NCBI GenBank assembly: GCA_002482505.1
Contig: DLGD01000037.1
Span: 62,001-126,000, forward strand
DNA length: 64,000 nucleotides
Direction of reading: 5' to 3'
Source of the DNA: Christensenella sp. UBA7703
GTDB taxonomy: Bacteria > Bacillota > Clostridia > Christensenellales > CAG-138
The translations under genes and the position numbers were made by a program. The notes beneath the pieces were generated by a model. That model ran no database searches. It saw only the letters and a program-made list of their open reading frames with translations, and had not been told where the DNA came from. Of the stretch, positions 7,868 through 17,237 are shown in pieces (the first letter of the stretch is position 1; each line of letters begins with the position of its first letter).

Positions 7868-9466
7868 TCAATACGCTTCGACAGCCGCGCGTTCCACCGC
7901 GAGGCTCTTTTTGTACGCGTTCATAAACGCGGCAAATCCATTCGTTTCCGCTTCGGTTGCAAAGACTGTGACGCTCTTTGCCCCGCGGAATACCCGATCA
8001 GTCAGATAATTTGAAAGCGTCTCGCCTGCGGATCTCTTTTGCAGGAATGCCGCAAGGACCGCCATACCCCAGGGTCCGCCTTCGCCCGCCGTCTCCATGA
8101 CGGTGACGGGGGTGCCGAGCGCTGCGGACATAATCTTCTGCCCGATGCCTTCCGCCTTGAAGAAGCCGCCGTGTCCCGTCATCGCGTCCAGTTCAACGTG
8201 CTCTGCCGCGAGGATGTCCATGCCGATGCGCAGCGACGCGCAGGCAGAGGTCAGGTGCGCGCGCATCACGTTTGCGAGAGTAAAGGATGCGTCAGGTTTG
8301 CGGAAGAGCAGCGGGCGGCCTTCGTCCAGATTGGTCACCGGTTCGCCGGAAAGATAGTTGAACGTCATGATGCCGCCGCAGTCCGGGGCCCCCTCGAGTG
8401 CTTTTTTGTACATCGTCTGGTAGAGCGTCCGTTCGTCATATTCCGCGCCGAGTGCCGTGGCTGCTTCGCCAAAGAGGCGAATCCAGGCGTCGATATCGCT
8501 TGTGCAGTTATTGCAGTGCACCATCGCGACGGGATCGCCCGCCGGGGTTGTTACCATGTCCACTTCGGTATAATAGCGCGAGAGCGCTTTTTCCAGCACC
8601 AGCATGGCAAACACGCTCGTGCCTGCGCTGACGTTGCCGGTGCGCTGGCGCACAGCGTTGGTTGCGACCATGCCCGTGCCTGCGTCGCCTTCCGGCGGGC
8701 AGAAGGGGATTCCCGCTGTGAGATTGCCGCTGGGGTCGATCAGTTTTGCGCCTTCCGGCGTGAGGCTGCCTGCCGCTGCGCCAGCGGAGAGTAGCTTTGG
8801 CAACACGGAGGAGATGTTCCAGCCGTAGCCCTGTTCTTCGACCAGCTGCTGAAACGATTTCAGCATTGCGCCATCATAGGCAAGCTTTGTGGAATCGATC
8901 GGAAACATGCCGGAGCCGTCGCCGATGCCGATCACTTTTTCACCCGTCAGGCGATAGTGAATATAGCCGGACAGCGTCGTGAGAAACGCGACCGAATCGA
9001 CGTGTTTTTCGCGATTGAGCATCGCCTGATACAGGTGTGCAATGCTCCAGCGCTGGGGAATGTTGAAGCCAAACCGATGGGAGAGTGCGTCCGCCGCCTG
9101 CCCGGTCGTCGTGTTGCGCCAGGTGCGAAACGGCGCGAGCAGGTTGTCTTTTTCGTCAAAAGCGAGATAGCCGTGCATCATCGCGGAGATGCCCATCGCG
9201 CCAACGCGCGTGAGCGGAGTGCCGTATTGCTTCTGCACATTTGCCGCGAGCTTTGCATAAGCGTCCTGAAGACCCGCGAACACGTCTTCCATGGAATATG
9301 TCCAAAATCCGCCCTCCAGACGGTTTTCCCAGTTGTGCCCGCCGGAGGCAAGCACGGCGTGGTTGCCGTCGATCAGCACCGCCTTGATGCGCGTGGAGCC
9401 GAATTCTATGCCGAGATACGTTTCTCCGCCTTGGATCTTGGCGGCGATGGTTGTTTCCTGCGTCAT
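7868..9466 (-). CDS. FGGY-family sugar kinase, probable L-ribulokinase
   Basis: 532 residues from the ATG at 9466, which has GAGG seven bases upstream; the frame upstream to 9508 is not needed. Two actin-like domains: the N-terminal phosphate-1 motif GIEFGSTRIKAVLID, the substrate loop MGISAMMHGYLAFD, and the C-terminal ATP motifs GNVSAGTSVFAML and GHGGFFK. It differs from classical AraB (no GTLSGRA motif) and looks like the xylulokinase-like clade that stands in for AraB in some Clostridia. Its position between araR and araD makes L-ribulose the likely substrate: ATP phosphorylation to L-ribulose 5-phosphate. Xylulokinase activity cannot be excluded from sequence. Confidence 0.85.
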   Translation of the reverse strand: MTQETTIAAKIQGGETYLGIEFGSTRIKAVLIDGNHAVLASGGHNWENRLEGGFWTYSMEDVFAGLQDAYAKLAANVQKQYGTPLTRVGAMGISAMMHGYLAFDEKDNLLAPFRTWRNTTTGQAADALSHRFGFNIPQRWSIAHLYQAMLNREKHVDSVAFLTTLSGYIHYRLTGEKVIGIGDGSGMFPIDSTKLAYDGAMLKSFQQLVEEQGYGWNISSVLPKLLSAGAAAGSLTPEGAKLIDPSGNLTAGIPFCPPEGDAGTGMVATNAVRQRTGNVSAGTSVFAMLVLEKALSRYYTEVDMVTTPAGDPVAMVHCNNCTSDIDAWIRLFGEAATALGAEYDERTLYQTMYKKALEGAPDCGGIMTFNYLSGEPVTNLDEGRPLLFRKPDASFTLANVMRAHLTSACASLRIGMDILAAEHVELDAMTGHGGFFKAEGIGQKIMSAALGTPVTVMETAGEGGPWGMAVLAAFLQKRSAGETLSNYLTDRVFRGAKSVTVFATEAETNGFAAFMNAYKKSLAVERAAVEAY

Positions 9467-9535
9467 AACATGCCTCGATTCTTTTGATTTTATCTGTGCT
9501 TGGATCAATCGTTTTGATTGACCGTACGGTATGAT

Positions 9536-10582
9536 TTACCTACTGCTCTCTTTCTCGATCAGTGTCCAGGATAGTGTCTGGGACTCGGCCGGTTGCCCCT
9601 CGATCCGACGTAGCAGTGTCTGAGCCGCAACGTGGCCGATGTTTTGCGCGCCATAGGAGAGCGACGTGATCTTGATCGGGCTCAGTTCGCTGAGGCTGCT
9701 GTTGTCAAAGCTCACAACCGCGACATCCTGCGGCACGCGAATGCCGAAGGAGAGCAGCAGTGGAATCAGGCGAAAGGCAACCTCGTCGTTATAGCACACG
9801 ACAGCGGTGCTTTCCGCAATCTTCTTTGCGAGTTCCCCAGTGAAGAGCTCTTCGCGGGTTTCGGTCGTATACCAGAAGACAGAACTATCGGGAATGATCC
9901 GCCCCGCGTCGCGCAGGGCTGTGATATAGCCGGAATACCGCTCGTGCCCTTGGATATCGTCGCTCTTGAAGATGCCCGCGATATGCGTATGCCCTTTTGC
10001 AAGCAGATGCTGAGCCAGCGCGTACCCGCCGCCATAGTTATCTGCATAGACACTGATTGAATCAGGCAAATCGGTATAGTAGCCGTTGAAAAAAACGATT
10101 GGAATATTGCGTGCGGAGAGTTTTTGATACAAGTCGAGGTTCGGGTTCGGCAGCGCGGTCTTCGTCCCCTCTACGAGTATGCCGTCGATGGGCTTATTCA
10201 GCAAATCTTCCAATATCTGCCGCTCGTGATAGACGCTGTTTCGCGTGGCGGAAAGAATGGCTGAATATTGGTTTGCGGCAAACACACTCTGCGCCTCGCG
10301 CAGGATGCCGGGGAAGATATAGTCGCTGATGTAGGTTGCAATCACCGCAATGTTTCCGCTTCTCATCGCGTTTTCCTGTGCGCGCACGCGGGACCCGCTG
10401 CCGCGTTGCTTCGTGATCAGTCCCGCGTCCACAAGAAGGGAAAGCGCCTGACGGATGGTCTGGCGGCTGGCTGAAAAACGCTGGGTCAGCTGCTCTTCGG
10501 TTGGCAGCATTTGCCCGGCGGGAAGCTGTCCTGTTTTGATTTCGTCCTGCAATTCAGAAGCGATGCGTTGATATTTCGGCAT
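9536..10582 (-). CDS. araR: AraR-type arabinose repressor (GntR DNA-binding / LacI effector domain)
   Basis: 348 residues with the chimeric AraR architecture: a GntR winged helix at 1-70 (LPTEEQLTQRFSASRQTIRQ is the recognition region) joined to a periplasmic-binding-protein-like sensor domain (about 77-345), as in the B. subtilis arabinose repressor. L-arabinose is the expected inducer. Its own promoter on the minus strand overlaps a TACAAAT box, suggesting autoregulation. The same box occurs twice more toward the divergent araA gene. It is the first gene of the araR-kinase-araD unit, 69 bases before the kinase. Confidence 0.92.
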   Translation of the reverse strand: MPKYQRIASELQDEIKTGQLPAGQMLPTEEQLTQRFSASRQTIRQALSLLVDAGLITKQRGSGSRVRAQENAMRSGNIAVIATYISDYIFPGILREAQSVFAANQYSAILSATRNSVYHERQILEDLLNKPIDGILVEGTKTALPNPNLDLYQKLSARNIPIVFFNGYYTDLPDSISVYADNYGGGYALAQHLLAKGHTHIAGIFKSDDIQGHERYSGYITALRDAGRIIPDSSVFWYTTETREELFTGELAKKIAESTAVVCYNDEVAFRLIPLLLSFGIRVPQDVAVVSFDNSSLSELSPIKITSLSYGAQNIGHVAAQTLLRRIEGQPAESQTLSWTLIEKESSR

Positions 10583-10620
10583 AAAACCTCGCTGTCCTGT
10601 TGATCCGGCGCGATAGGGAA

Positions 10621-10649
10621 ATCATAGCGTGATTGCGCGGTTGCGTCAA
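10621..10649 (-). promoter_or_regulatory. araR promoter
   Basis: Minus strand TTGACG (10649-10644), 17-base spacer, TATGAT (10626-10621). The AraR-like box ATTTGTA (minus strand, 10656-10650) abuts the -35 element. Confidence 0.65.
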
Positions 10650-10656
10650 TACAAAT
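10650..10656. promoter_or_regulatory. Putative AraR box 1
   Basis: TACAAAT within CAATACAAATATGG. It is repeated at 10798 and 10913 and resembles the ATTTGTA half-site of Bacillus AraR operators. It touches the -35 of the araR promoter. Confidence 0.5.
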
Positions 10657-10797
10657 ATGGTATAAGTTGTTTGAAGTTGTTGCAAAAAAACTGAAAAAAC
10701 GAAAGCGAATCGATCGCATATGGCGACCACTATGTCGATCGTATCATAAATTTGGTGAAAGTTCAATACAACTTTGAGTTTAATACATCAAAAACAA

Positions 10798-10804
10798 TAC
10801 AAAT
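10798..10804. promoter_or_regulatory. Putative AraR box 2
   Basis: TACAAAT within ACAATACAAATTATC, about 60 bases upstream of the araA -35 element. It could act with box 3 in a looped complex. Confidence 0.45.
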
Positions 10805-10861
10805 TATCAAATTTTTGCATGAAATCTATAACAAATACTTCGAAAAAGGCAGATAACAATA

Positions 10862-10890
10862 TTGACACTCTGTTTTTCAAGTGTTACGCT
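10862..10890 (+). promoter_or_regulatory. araA promoter
   Basis: TTGACA (10862-10867), 17-base spacer, TACGCT (10885-10890). The -35 is perfect and the -10 is weak. Predicted transcription start is near 10897, just upstream of putative AraR box 3. Confidence 0.55.
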
Positions 10891-10912
10891 TGCAACAACA
10901 AGACAAAACAAA

Positions 10913-10919
10913 TACAAAT
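10913..10919. promoter_or_regulatory. Putative AraR box 3
   Basis: TACAAAT within AAATACAAATTAGTG, at about +17 of the araA transcript, a repressing position. It shares the flanking AATACAAATTA with box 2. Confidence 0.5.
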
Positions 10920-10980
10920 TAGTGATTATCATCAAAAAACCTACGAACATCATCATACAATTTGAATAAGGAGTGCAAAC

Positions 10981-12459
10981 ATGAGCCTCAAGACAAAGGA
11001 AATCTGGTTTATTGTCGGTTCGCAGTTTCTCTATGGCCCGAAGGTGCTGGAGACCGTCGCCGCGCGCGGACAGGAGATGGCGGACTATATCGATGCGCAG
11101 GCGCAAATCCCCTGCCGATTCCTCTACAAAGGCACCGTCAAAACGGCGGACGAGATCGAGCAGCTTGCCAAGGAGGCAAACTATTCGGATGCCTGCTGCG
11201 GTATCGTGACATGGATGCACACCTTCAGCCCCAGCAAGATGTGGATCAACGGCTTGAATCTGCTGCAAAAGCCGTATTGCCATTTTGCAACGCAATACAA
11301 CCGCGAAATTCCGGATCAGGAAATCGACATGGATTTCATGAACCTCAATCAGGCGGCGCATGGTGACCGCGAGCACGGTTTTATCGCCACGCGGATGCGC
11401 CTGCCGCGAAAAGTAATCGCCGGATTCTGGCAGGACAAGCCTGTGCTGGACGAGCTCGGCGCGTGGATGCGCAGCGCGGTTGGCTATCACGAGAGCAAGC
11501 ACCTGCGCCTTGTTCGCTTTGGCGACAACATGCGTGAAGTCGCGGTCACCGAGGGCGACAAGGTGGAAGCACAGATCAAACTCGGCTGGCAGGTGAACAC
11601 CTGGCCGGTGGGTGAACTGGTGGACGAGATGAACGCGGTGAGCGAGGCTCAGATCGACGCGCTCGTGGCGGAATACCTTGCAAAATATGATCTTGCGACC
11701 GATCAGATGGATTCCGTGCGCTATCAGGCACGGGAAGAAATCGCGATGGAAAAGATGTTCCGGCGCGCCGGCGCGATGGCGTTTTCCAACACGTTTCAGG
11801 ATCTCGTCGGTATGCGACAGCTGCCGGGTTTAGCCAGCCAGCATCTGATGGCGAAGGGCTACGGCTACGGCGGTGAGGGAGACTGGAAAGTCTCCGCCAT
11901 GACGCGCATCGTAAAAGCGATGACGGAGGGTATGGAAGGCGGCACTGCATTTATGGAGGACTATACCTACCATCTTGCCAAGGACGGCGCCTATTCTCTC
12001 GGCGCGCACATGCTGGAGGTTTGCCCGTCGATCGCGGCGACAAAGCCGCGCATCGAGGTGCACCCGCTCGGCATTGGAGATCGTGAAGCGCCCGCGCGAT
12101 TGGTGTTTGAAGGTGCGGCAGGCCCCGCCGTGGTCGCGTCGCTGATCGATATGGGCGGTAGGTTTAGGCTCATCGCGCAGGATGTCGAGGCGATCAAACC
12201 CATCATGCAGATGCCGAATCTTCCCGTTGCCCGCGTCATGTGGCGCGCCATGCCGGACCTCAGCACCGGCCTCAAGCTCTGGCTGATGGCGGGCGGCGCA
12301 CATCACACGGTGATGAGCTATGCGGCTAACGCGCAGATGCTCGCCGATTGGGCCGAGATGATGCAGATTGAGTTTGTGCATATCACAAAGGACAGCACGG
12401 TGGAATCCTTCAAGCAGGAGCTGTTCCTCTCCGATCTCGCGTGGAAGTTGAAGGTGTAA
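10981..12459 (+). CDS. araA: L-arabinose isomerase
   Basis: 492 residues, close to the usual 490-500. It starts with EIWFIVGSQFLYGPKVLETV, the hallmark AraA N-terminus. Active-site segments are present: GEGDWK (Glu of the Glu306 position in E. coli numbering), MEDYTYH (Glu333), HMLEVCPS (His350) and GGAHHTVMS (His450). It converts L-arabinose to L-ribulose using a divalent metal in the cytoplasm. AAGGAG lies 9 bases before the ATG. It is divergent from araR and shares the AraR-box control region. With the FGGY kinase and araD it completes the route to xylulose 5-phosphate. Confidence 0.97.
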   Translation: MSLKTKEIWFIVGSQFLYGPKVLETVAARGQEMADYIDAQAQIPCRFLYKGTVKTADEIEQLAKEANYSDACCGIVTWMHTFSPSKMWINGLNLLQKPYCHFATQYNREIPDQEIDMDFMNLNQAAHGDREHGFIATRMRLPRKVIAGFWQDKPVLDELGAWMRSAVGYHESKHLRLVRFGDNMREVAVTEGDKVEAQIKLGWQVNTWPVGELVDEMNAVSEAQIDALVAEYLAKYDLATDQMDSVRYQAREEIAMEKMFRRAGAMAFSNTFQDLVGMRQLPGLASQHLMAKGYGYGGEGDWKVSAMTRIVKAMTEGMEGGTAFMEDYTYHLAKDGAYSLGAHMLEVCPSIAATKPRIEVHPLGIGDREAPARLVFEGAAGPAVVASLIDMGGRFRLIAQDVEAIKPIMQMPNLPVARVMWRAMPDLSTGLKLWLMAGGAHHTVMSYAANAQMLADWAEMMQIEFVHITKDSTVESFKQELFLSDLAWKLKV

Positions 12460-12903
12460 CACCCAACAACGAGCACAAAACAAGTATTTTTCAAGTGCAT
12501 CGGCTTTTTTCATATGCGTTCTCTCCTCTTTCCGCCAAAGGGGGCGGGTGGATCAGGGCAGCCTCCCGCCCCGTAAAGCGGCAAAAAACTCGCATCGGTG
12601 AATGATTTCGCTCACGCGTACCATATTCTGCTGACAAACCCGACTTTGGTGCGCTGAAGCCGGGTTTTTGTAACCGGCAAACAGAAGGCAAAGAAGATGA
12701 TTTTTCAGCGATTGTCATACAATTCAACGGAAAATGTGCACGAAAACCGGAAAAATCATGGATATCCGAAATAATCAAACCTTTCTCAAAGAATATCCTA
12801 TTGGCGAAGCGTGAAATATGGTGAATAATAGATGGGGCAGTATACACATCTCAATTTTACACATGTTAACCCGTTTACATTATTCTCCAGAAGGGAAGAT
12901 CCC
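12460..12903 (+). other. Intergenic region between araA and the sensor operon
   Basis: 444 bases. A GC-rich inverted repeat lies near 12540-12573 (GGGGCGGG with CCCGCCCC) without a T tract, and a clearer terminator is at 12636-12669. A weak promoter candidate is TTGGCG (12801-12806), 17 bases, AATAAT (12824-12829) upstream of the response regulator gene. No small gene is convincing. Confidence 0.4.
12636..12669 (+). terminator. araA terminator
   Basis: AAACCCG (12636-12642) pairs with CGGGTTT (12661-12667), extending into T residues. It is about 180 bases after the araA stop. Confidence 0.6.
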
Positions 12904-14520
12904 ATGTTCAAGGTCTTTCTTGTCGAAGATGAAATTGTAGTACGCGAAGGGATTCGTAAAAACATCCAGTGGGAGCAGTACGGCTTTTCGTATGCGGGCG
13001 ACGCGCCGGACGGAGAGCTTGCGCTTCCTTTGATTCGTCAAATTCAGCCGGATCTACTCATTACCGATATTAAAATGCCGTTCATGGATGGGCTTGCATT
13101 AAGCGAACTCGTTCGCAAGGAACTGCCGTGCACCAAGATTGTCATCATCAGCGGATATGACGACTTTACCTATGCGCAGCAGGCGATTCGCATGGGCGTA
13201 GAACAATATCTGCTCAAGCCCGTCATCAAGGAAAAGATGGTAGACCTGCTTATTTCGCTTCAAAAGAAGATGGAGGCCGAACAACAGCAGCGGGAGTATC
13301 TTTCCATGTTTCAGCGCGAAGCGCAGGAGTATGAGGCGTTTTCGCGCAGACGGTTTTTTGAACAGATCGTCACCGGCGGAATGAGTGTCTCCGAAATCTC
13401 CGAAACCGCAAAATCGATGGACATCGATCTCAACGCACCGGGCTACAACATCCTGCTCTTTTCGCTCAGCAGCGCGGAATATGACGGCAGCGCACCGGAA
13501 GGTTATACGGATGCGCTTGCGCAGCTGCAAGACCGCGTGACGAACTATTTTCTCTCCCGTGTGGAGCTGATTCTGTTCCGCTGGAACATCACCACCCATG
13601 CAGTGCTGATCAAAGGCGGCGCGGAGGAGATCATGTCCCGCACGGCGGAGTGCGTTTGGGGCATTCAGGCGCTGTGCGAAGCGGCAGGGCACGAAATCGT
13701 CTGGCACATCGCCTGCGGGTCTCCTGTTGCGCGGCTGAGCGCATTGCCCGCCTGTTTTTCGGAAGCCAGCCGGATTCTCTCCTACCGCTATCTTTGCCCG
13801 GAGGAGCACATCCTCTCGGAAGACAGCATCCAGTGCGTGCAAAAAACGCGCGCCATCGCGCGAGAACCCAATCAGCCGGAGGTCGATCAGGAGCGGGTGC
13901 GCTGCTTCTTCAGCAGCGGCAGCGCGGAGGAGATCGAATCGTTTATCGATCAACTCTTGCGCAGCGCGGGGGTGGAGGGGGTTCCACTTTCCATGTTTTG
14001 CCGCTACCTGACCATGACGGCGTATTTTGCCGCGGCTGCCTATCTCGACTCCATCGGTTGCCACGCGGAAAGCTATTGGCCGCCGGAACTCCGGCCAAAG
14101 GACAACATCGCAACCCCGGACGAAGCGCGAAACTATATGCGCCAGATTCTGCTGCATACCATCCGCCTGCGCGACCGCGAGAGCCGAAAACAGCAGCGCG
14201 ATCTGCTCAACAAAGCCATCGGGTTCATCGATGAGCACTATCCGGAGGAGACGATCTCCCTCGACAAAGTTGCGCAGAAGGTAAACATCAGCCCGAACTA
14301 TTTCTCCGCGATGTTCAGCCAGGAGGTCGGGCAGACGTTTGTGGAATACCTGACCGGCAAGCGCATCAACGAGGCAAAGCGCATGCTCCGCCAGACCGAC
14401 CTGCGCTCCAGCGAAATCGCTTACGCCGTCGGATTCCGGGACTCGCACTATTTCAGCTTTGTGTTTAAAAAAGTTTCGGGTTGCACGCCCAGCGAATACC
14501 GCAGAGGGGACAAACGGTGA
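12904..14520 (+). CDS. YesN-type response regulator (receiver + AraC DNA-binding domain)
   Basis: 538 residues from the ATG at 12904, preceded by AAGGGAAG; the frame upstream to 12832 is not used. An N-terminal receiver domain has the acidic pocket Glu8-Asp9 and phospho-acceptor Asp55 (LLITDIKMPF), with the switch Lys in QYLLKPV. A long linker spans about 130-430. A C-terminal AraC/HTH_18 domain (two helix-turn-helix units: ISLDKVAQKVNISPNYFSAMF and SEIAYAVGFRDSHYFSFVFKK) occupies the last 100 residues. The stop overlaps the start of the sensor kinase gene. Together with the kinase and the following sugar-binding lipoprotein it resembles the AraT of AraPST systems, expected to activate the transporter genes downstream. 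Confidence 0.92.
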   Translation: MFKVFLVEDEIVVREGIRKNIQWEQYGFSYAGDAPDGELALPLIRQIQPDLLITDIKMPFMDGLALSELVRKELPCTKIVIISGYDDFTYAQQAIRMGVEQYLLKPVIKEKMVDLLISLQKKMEAEQQQREYLSMFQREAQEYEAFSRRRFFEQIVTGGMSVSEISETAKSMDIDLNAPGYNILLFSLSSAEYDGSAPEGYTDALAQLQDRVTNYFLSRVELILFRWNITTHAVLIKGGAEEIMSRTAECVWGIQALCEAAGHEIVWHIACGSPVARLSALPACFSEASRILSYRYLCPEEHILSEDSIQCVQKTRAIAREPNQPEVDQERVRCFFSSGSAEEIESFIDQLLRSAGVEGVPLSMFCRYLTMTAYFAAAAYLDSIGCHAESYWPPELRPKDNIATPDEARNYMRQILLHTIRLRDRESRKQQRDLLNKAIGFIDEHYPEETISLDKVAQKVNISPNYFSAMFSQEVGQTFVEYLTGKRINEAKRMLRQTDLRSSEIAYAVGFRDSHYFSFVFKKVSGCTPSEYRRGDKR

Positions 14521-15965
14521 TCGAAAACATTGGTTGGACGGCAAAAACCGCAAAGACGACCATGCAGAAAAAACTCTGGAAGATGATCCTCATCGTCACG
14601 ATTCCGCTGATGTTGATCATCATCCTTGTCGTCGGCATCGGCCTTGGCTACGGGCTGCAATACAACTCCATCCTCAACAACGTGACCACCGCTTCAGACT
14701 TCAACCGCGAGTTCACGGACAACATCAAGACCAAGATGTACTATTACGTCATCGACAGCCAGTATTCCGAGGGAATGCCAACCGAAGAGGTCAAGTCCGC
14801 CGAAGCGATTGCAAAAAAGCTCATTGAAACCACGGGGGAAAAGGACAGCCTCCGCGCCATCAACAGCGTTTTAAACCTTTGCCACAATCTCGAAGACAAG
14901 ATGCAGGAGATTGCGGTCACGCAAGGGTATGATTCCCGCATGAGTCAGCTCAACGACAACATCTATGTTATGGCTGACCTGATTCAAGAATATATGTATA
15001 CCTACCTCTACTATGAGGCGGTGCATCTGGACGCCCTTCAGTCGACCATGATAACCAACATGGTGGTGCTGATGGGCGTTGTCGTTGTGCTCGCGTTGGC
15101 GCTGTTATTCTTCCTTTTGAGCTATTCGCGAAAGCTCAGCCGCCGGATTGTCGATCCCATCGATATGCTTTGCGATCGCCTTGTCGCCATCGGGCGCGGG
15201 GGATTGCTCGTCATGGAGCCGATTCAAGCGGATGTCGAGGAGGTTCAGCTGCTCTCCGACGGCATCGAGAGCATGGTCGGGCACCTGAAACGCCTGATCG
15301 ATCGCAACACCGAGCAGGAAAAGCAGCGCAGAAAGACGGAGCTTGCGCTATTGCAGGCACAGATCAACCCGCATTTTCTCTATAACACGCTGGATACCAT
15401 CATCTGGCTGATCGAATCCGGCGAAATCTCGGAGTCGGTCGCGATGGTCAGCAGCCTCTCCAACTTCTTCCGCTTCTCGCTCAGCCGCGGGCAAAACGTG
15501 ATCACCCTCAAGGAGGAACAGCAACATATCCGCAGCTATCTGGAGATTCAGCATATGCGCTATCGCGACCTGATGGAGTATGAAATCGACATTCCGGAAG
15601 AGCTGAACATCTATATTCTGCCGAAGCTGACCTTGCAGCCACTGGTCGAAAACGCGCTGTATCATGGCATCAAGATCCGCCGCAGAAAGGGCCTGATCCG
15701 TGTCAGCGGACGCGCGGAGGGGACAAGCCTGATTCTGGAGGTTGCGGACGACGGCAGCGGCATGAGCCCGGAGCGGTTGGAGGAGGTGCGGACGTCCCTC
15801 GTGGACGGCAGAAAAGAAGGGTTCGGCCTTCGCACCGTGCACCAGCGCATTCAGATTTTATTTGGACAGGAATACGGGCTGACGCTGGAGAGTGAGCCGG
15901 ATGTCGGAACGAAGATATTCGTCAAAATCCCTATGCAGACGAGTGAAAAGGAGATGGGTGCATGA
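14517..15965 (+). CDS. YesM/LytS-type sensor histidine kinase
   Basis: 482 residues from a GTG at 14517 that overlaps the TGA of the response regulator, with GAGGGG upstream; this implies translational coupling. Membrane helices at about 22-46 and 180-205 enclose an extracytoplasmic domain of about 130 residues. Then follow a HAMP linker, the His_kinase motif QINPHFLYNTLD (PF06580, phospho-accepting His) and a GHKL ATPase domain with VENALYHGI and DDGSGM. It should sense a sugar, probably through the lipoprotein encoded by the next gene, and phosphorylate the YesN-type regulator. Confidence 0.92.
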   Translation: MIENIGWTAKTAKTTMQKKLWKMILIVTIPLMLIIILVVGIGLGYGLQYNSILNNVTTASDFNREFTDNIKTKMYYYVIDSQYSEGMPTEEVKSAEAIAKKLIETTGEKDSLRAINSVLNLCHNLEDKMQEIAVTQGYDSRMSQLNDNIYVMADLIQEYMYTYLYYEAVHLDALQSTMITNMVVLMGVVVVLALALLFFLLSYSRKLSRRIVDPIDMLCDRLVAIGRGGLLVMEPIQADVEEVQLLSDGIESMVGHLKRLIDRNTEQEKQRRKTELALLQAQINPHFLYNTLDTIIWLIESGEISESVAMVSSLSNFFRFSLSRGQNVITLKEEQQHIRSYLEIQHMRYRDLMEYEIDIPEELNIYILPKLTLQPLVENALYHGIKIRRRKGLIRVSGRAEGTSLILEVADDGSGMSPERLEEVRTSLVDGRKEGFGLRTVHQRIQILFGQEYGLTLESEPDVGTKIFVKIPMQTSEKEMGA

Positions 15966-16972
15966 AGACAAAGCGCGCGCTGATCGTTTTTGGTTCTGTT
16001 ATAGTGACGCTGCTCGCGGGATGCGGGCGCGGCGCGCTGGACCTAGCGGAACAGCAGGATAAACCCGAAGGAAGCCCTATCGTGGTCGGGTTTTCGCAGG
16101 TTGGCGCGGAGTCCGAGTGGCGCGTTGCCAACTCCGAGAGCATGAAGAGCACACTCAGCGAAGAAAACGGCTATGAGTTGATCTTTGACGACGCGCGAAA
16201 CGAGCAGGAGAACCAGATTCGTGCCATCCGCACGTTTATCCAGCAGGATGTGGACTATATCGTCTTTTCCCCGCGCGTGGAGACGGGCTGGACGTCTATT
16301 TTGCAGGAGGCGCGGGATGCAGGAATCCCCGTGATCGTGATCGACCGCGATATCGAGGTGGAGGATCGAAGCCTCTATACCGCCTATATCGGGTCGGACT
16401 TCCGTAAGGAAGGCGAGACCGCTGTCGCCTGGCTGGAAAACCTGCTGCAAAAAAAAGGCAGGACGGAAAACCCTGTGCGGATTGTGCATATTCAGGGAAC
16501 CATCGGTTCTTCCGCGCAGATCGGGCGCACCGCCGCGCTGGAAGACGCGCTGGAGCGCAACCCAAACTGGCAGATCGTGAAGCAGGAGCTTGGCGACTTT
16601 ACGCGCGCAAAGGCATATGAGGTCATGGGCGCGATCCTCAAAGAGACCAAGGACATCGACGTGGTCTATTGCGAAAACGACGGCGAGGCGCTCGGCGCCA
16701 TCGATGCGATGGAAGAAGCGGGGCTTTCCTGCAACACCGAAGGCGGCGTGATCGTGATCTCGTTTGATGCGACAAAGCTCGGGCTTTCCTATTGCCTGCA
16801 AGGCAAGATCGCGCTGAATGTCGAGTGCAATCCTCTGCAGGGGCCGTATGTGGCCGAGATCATCCAGCAACTGGAGCGCGGCGAAACCGTGGAGCCGGTG
16901 AAGCACGTGGAGGAGACGGCGTTTGACTGCTTTACGATCACGAAAGAGATGATTGAGGGCAGGGGATACTGA
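15962..16972 (+). CDS. Sugar-binding lipoprotein, probable sensor partner (AraP-like)
   Basis: 336 residues. A signal peptide ends in the lipobox LLAGC (Cys about residue 20). The rest is a periplasmic-binding-protein type I fold for pentoses or furanoses. Its ATG overlaps the stop of the sensor kinase (ATGA), so the two products are made together. It is a paralogue of the binding protein encoded at 17311: both contain HIQG-x2-GS-x-AQIGRTAAL and a GVDY/DVDY segment. A terminator and a new promoter separate it from the transporter genes, which supports a sensing rather than a transport role, as for AraP of Geobacillus AraPST. A transport role is the alternative. Confidence 0.85.
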   Translation: MKTKRALIVFGSVIVTLLAGCGRGALDLAEQQDKPEGSPIVVGFSQVGAESEWRVANSESMKSTLSEENGYELIFDDARNEQENQIRAIRTFIQQDVDYIVFSPRVETGWTSILQEARDAGIPVIVIDRDIEVEDRSLYTAYIGSDFRKEGETAVAWLENLLQKKGRTENPVRIVHIQGTIGSSAQIGRTAALEDALERNPNWQIVKQELGDFTRAKAYEVMGAILKETKDIDVVYCENDGEALGAIDAMEEAGLSCNTEGGVIVISFDATKLGLSYCLQGKIALNVECNPLQGPYVAEIIQQLERGETVEPVKHVEETAFDCFTITKEMIEGRGY

Positions 16973-17029
16973 GCGAAAGAAACCGAAAAAGCCGATAGTT
17001 GCAAACGTAATAAAACGCATAAAAACGAG

Positions 17030-17056
17030 AAAAAGTCCGATTTTTCGGGCTTTTTC
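17030..17056 (+). terminator. Terminator after the three-gene sensor operon
   Basis: AAAAAGTCCG (17030-17039) pairs with CGGGCTTTTT (17046-17055), with a 6-base loop and ending in five T residues. Confidence 0.8.
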
Positions 17057-17208
17057 TTGCGTTTGCGCCTCAAAAAAAGATAGGTGAATTTTTACGCTCC
17101 GCGTTGAAAAAATTACTTTCAAAAAAGCGTTCCCTTTTTCGAAACCCGGCGTGCGGTTTGTAAAATCATCGGGTTGGTTCACATTCTTATGCGCTTGGCT
17201 CAGAAGCA

Positions 17209-17237
17209 TTGGAATGCGGTTGTCTATATGTTATAAG
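17209..17237 (+). promoter_or_regulatory. Promoter of the sugar ABC importer operon
   Basis: TTGGAA (17209-17214), 17-base spacer, TATAAG (17232-17237). It lies in a 338-base gap that otherwise holds only the upstream terminator and no gene. Activation by the YesN-type regulator is expected, but no binding site was identified. Confidence 0.5.

Noticed and set aside
7133..8014. A 293-codon plus-strand frame over araD and the kinase
   Set aside because: It spans two confidently assigned genes on the opposite strand and the translation has no family features.
13099..14553. A 484-codon open frame on the minus strand
   Set aside because: It is antisense to the response regulator gene, which has clear receiver and AraC domains, and encodes no recognisable protein.
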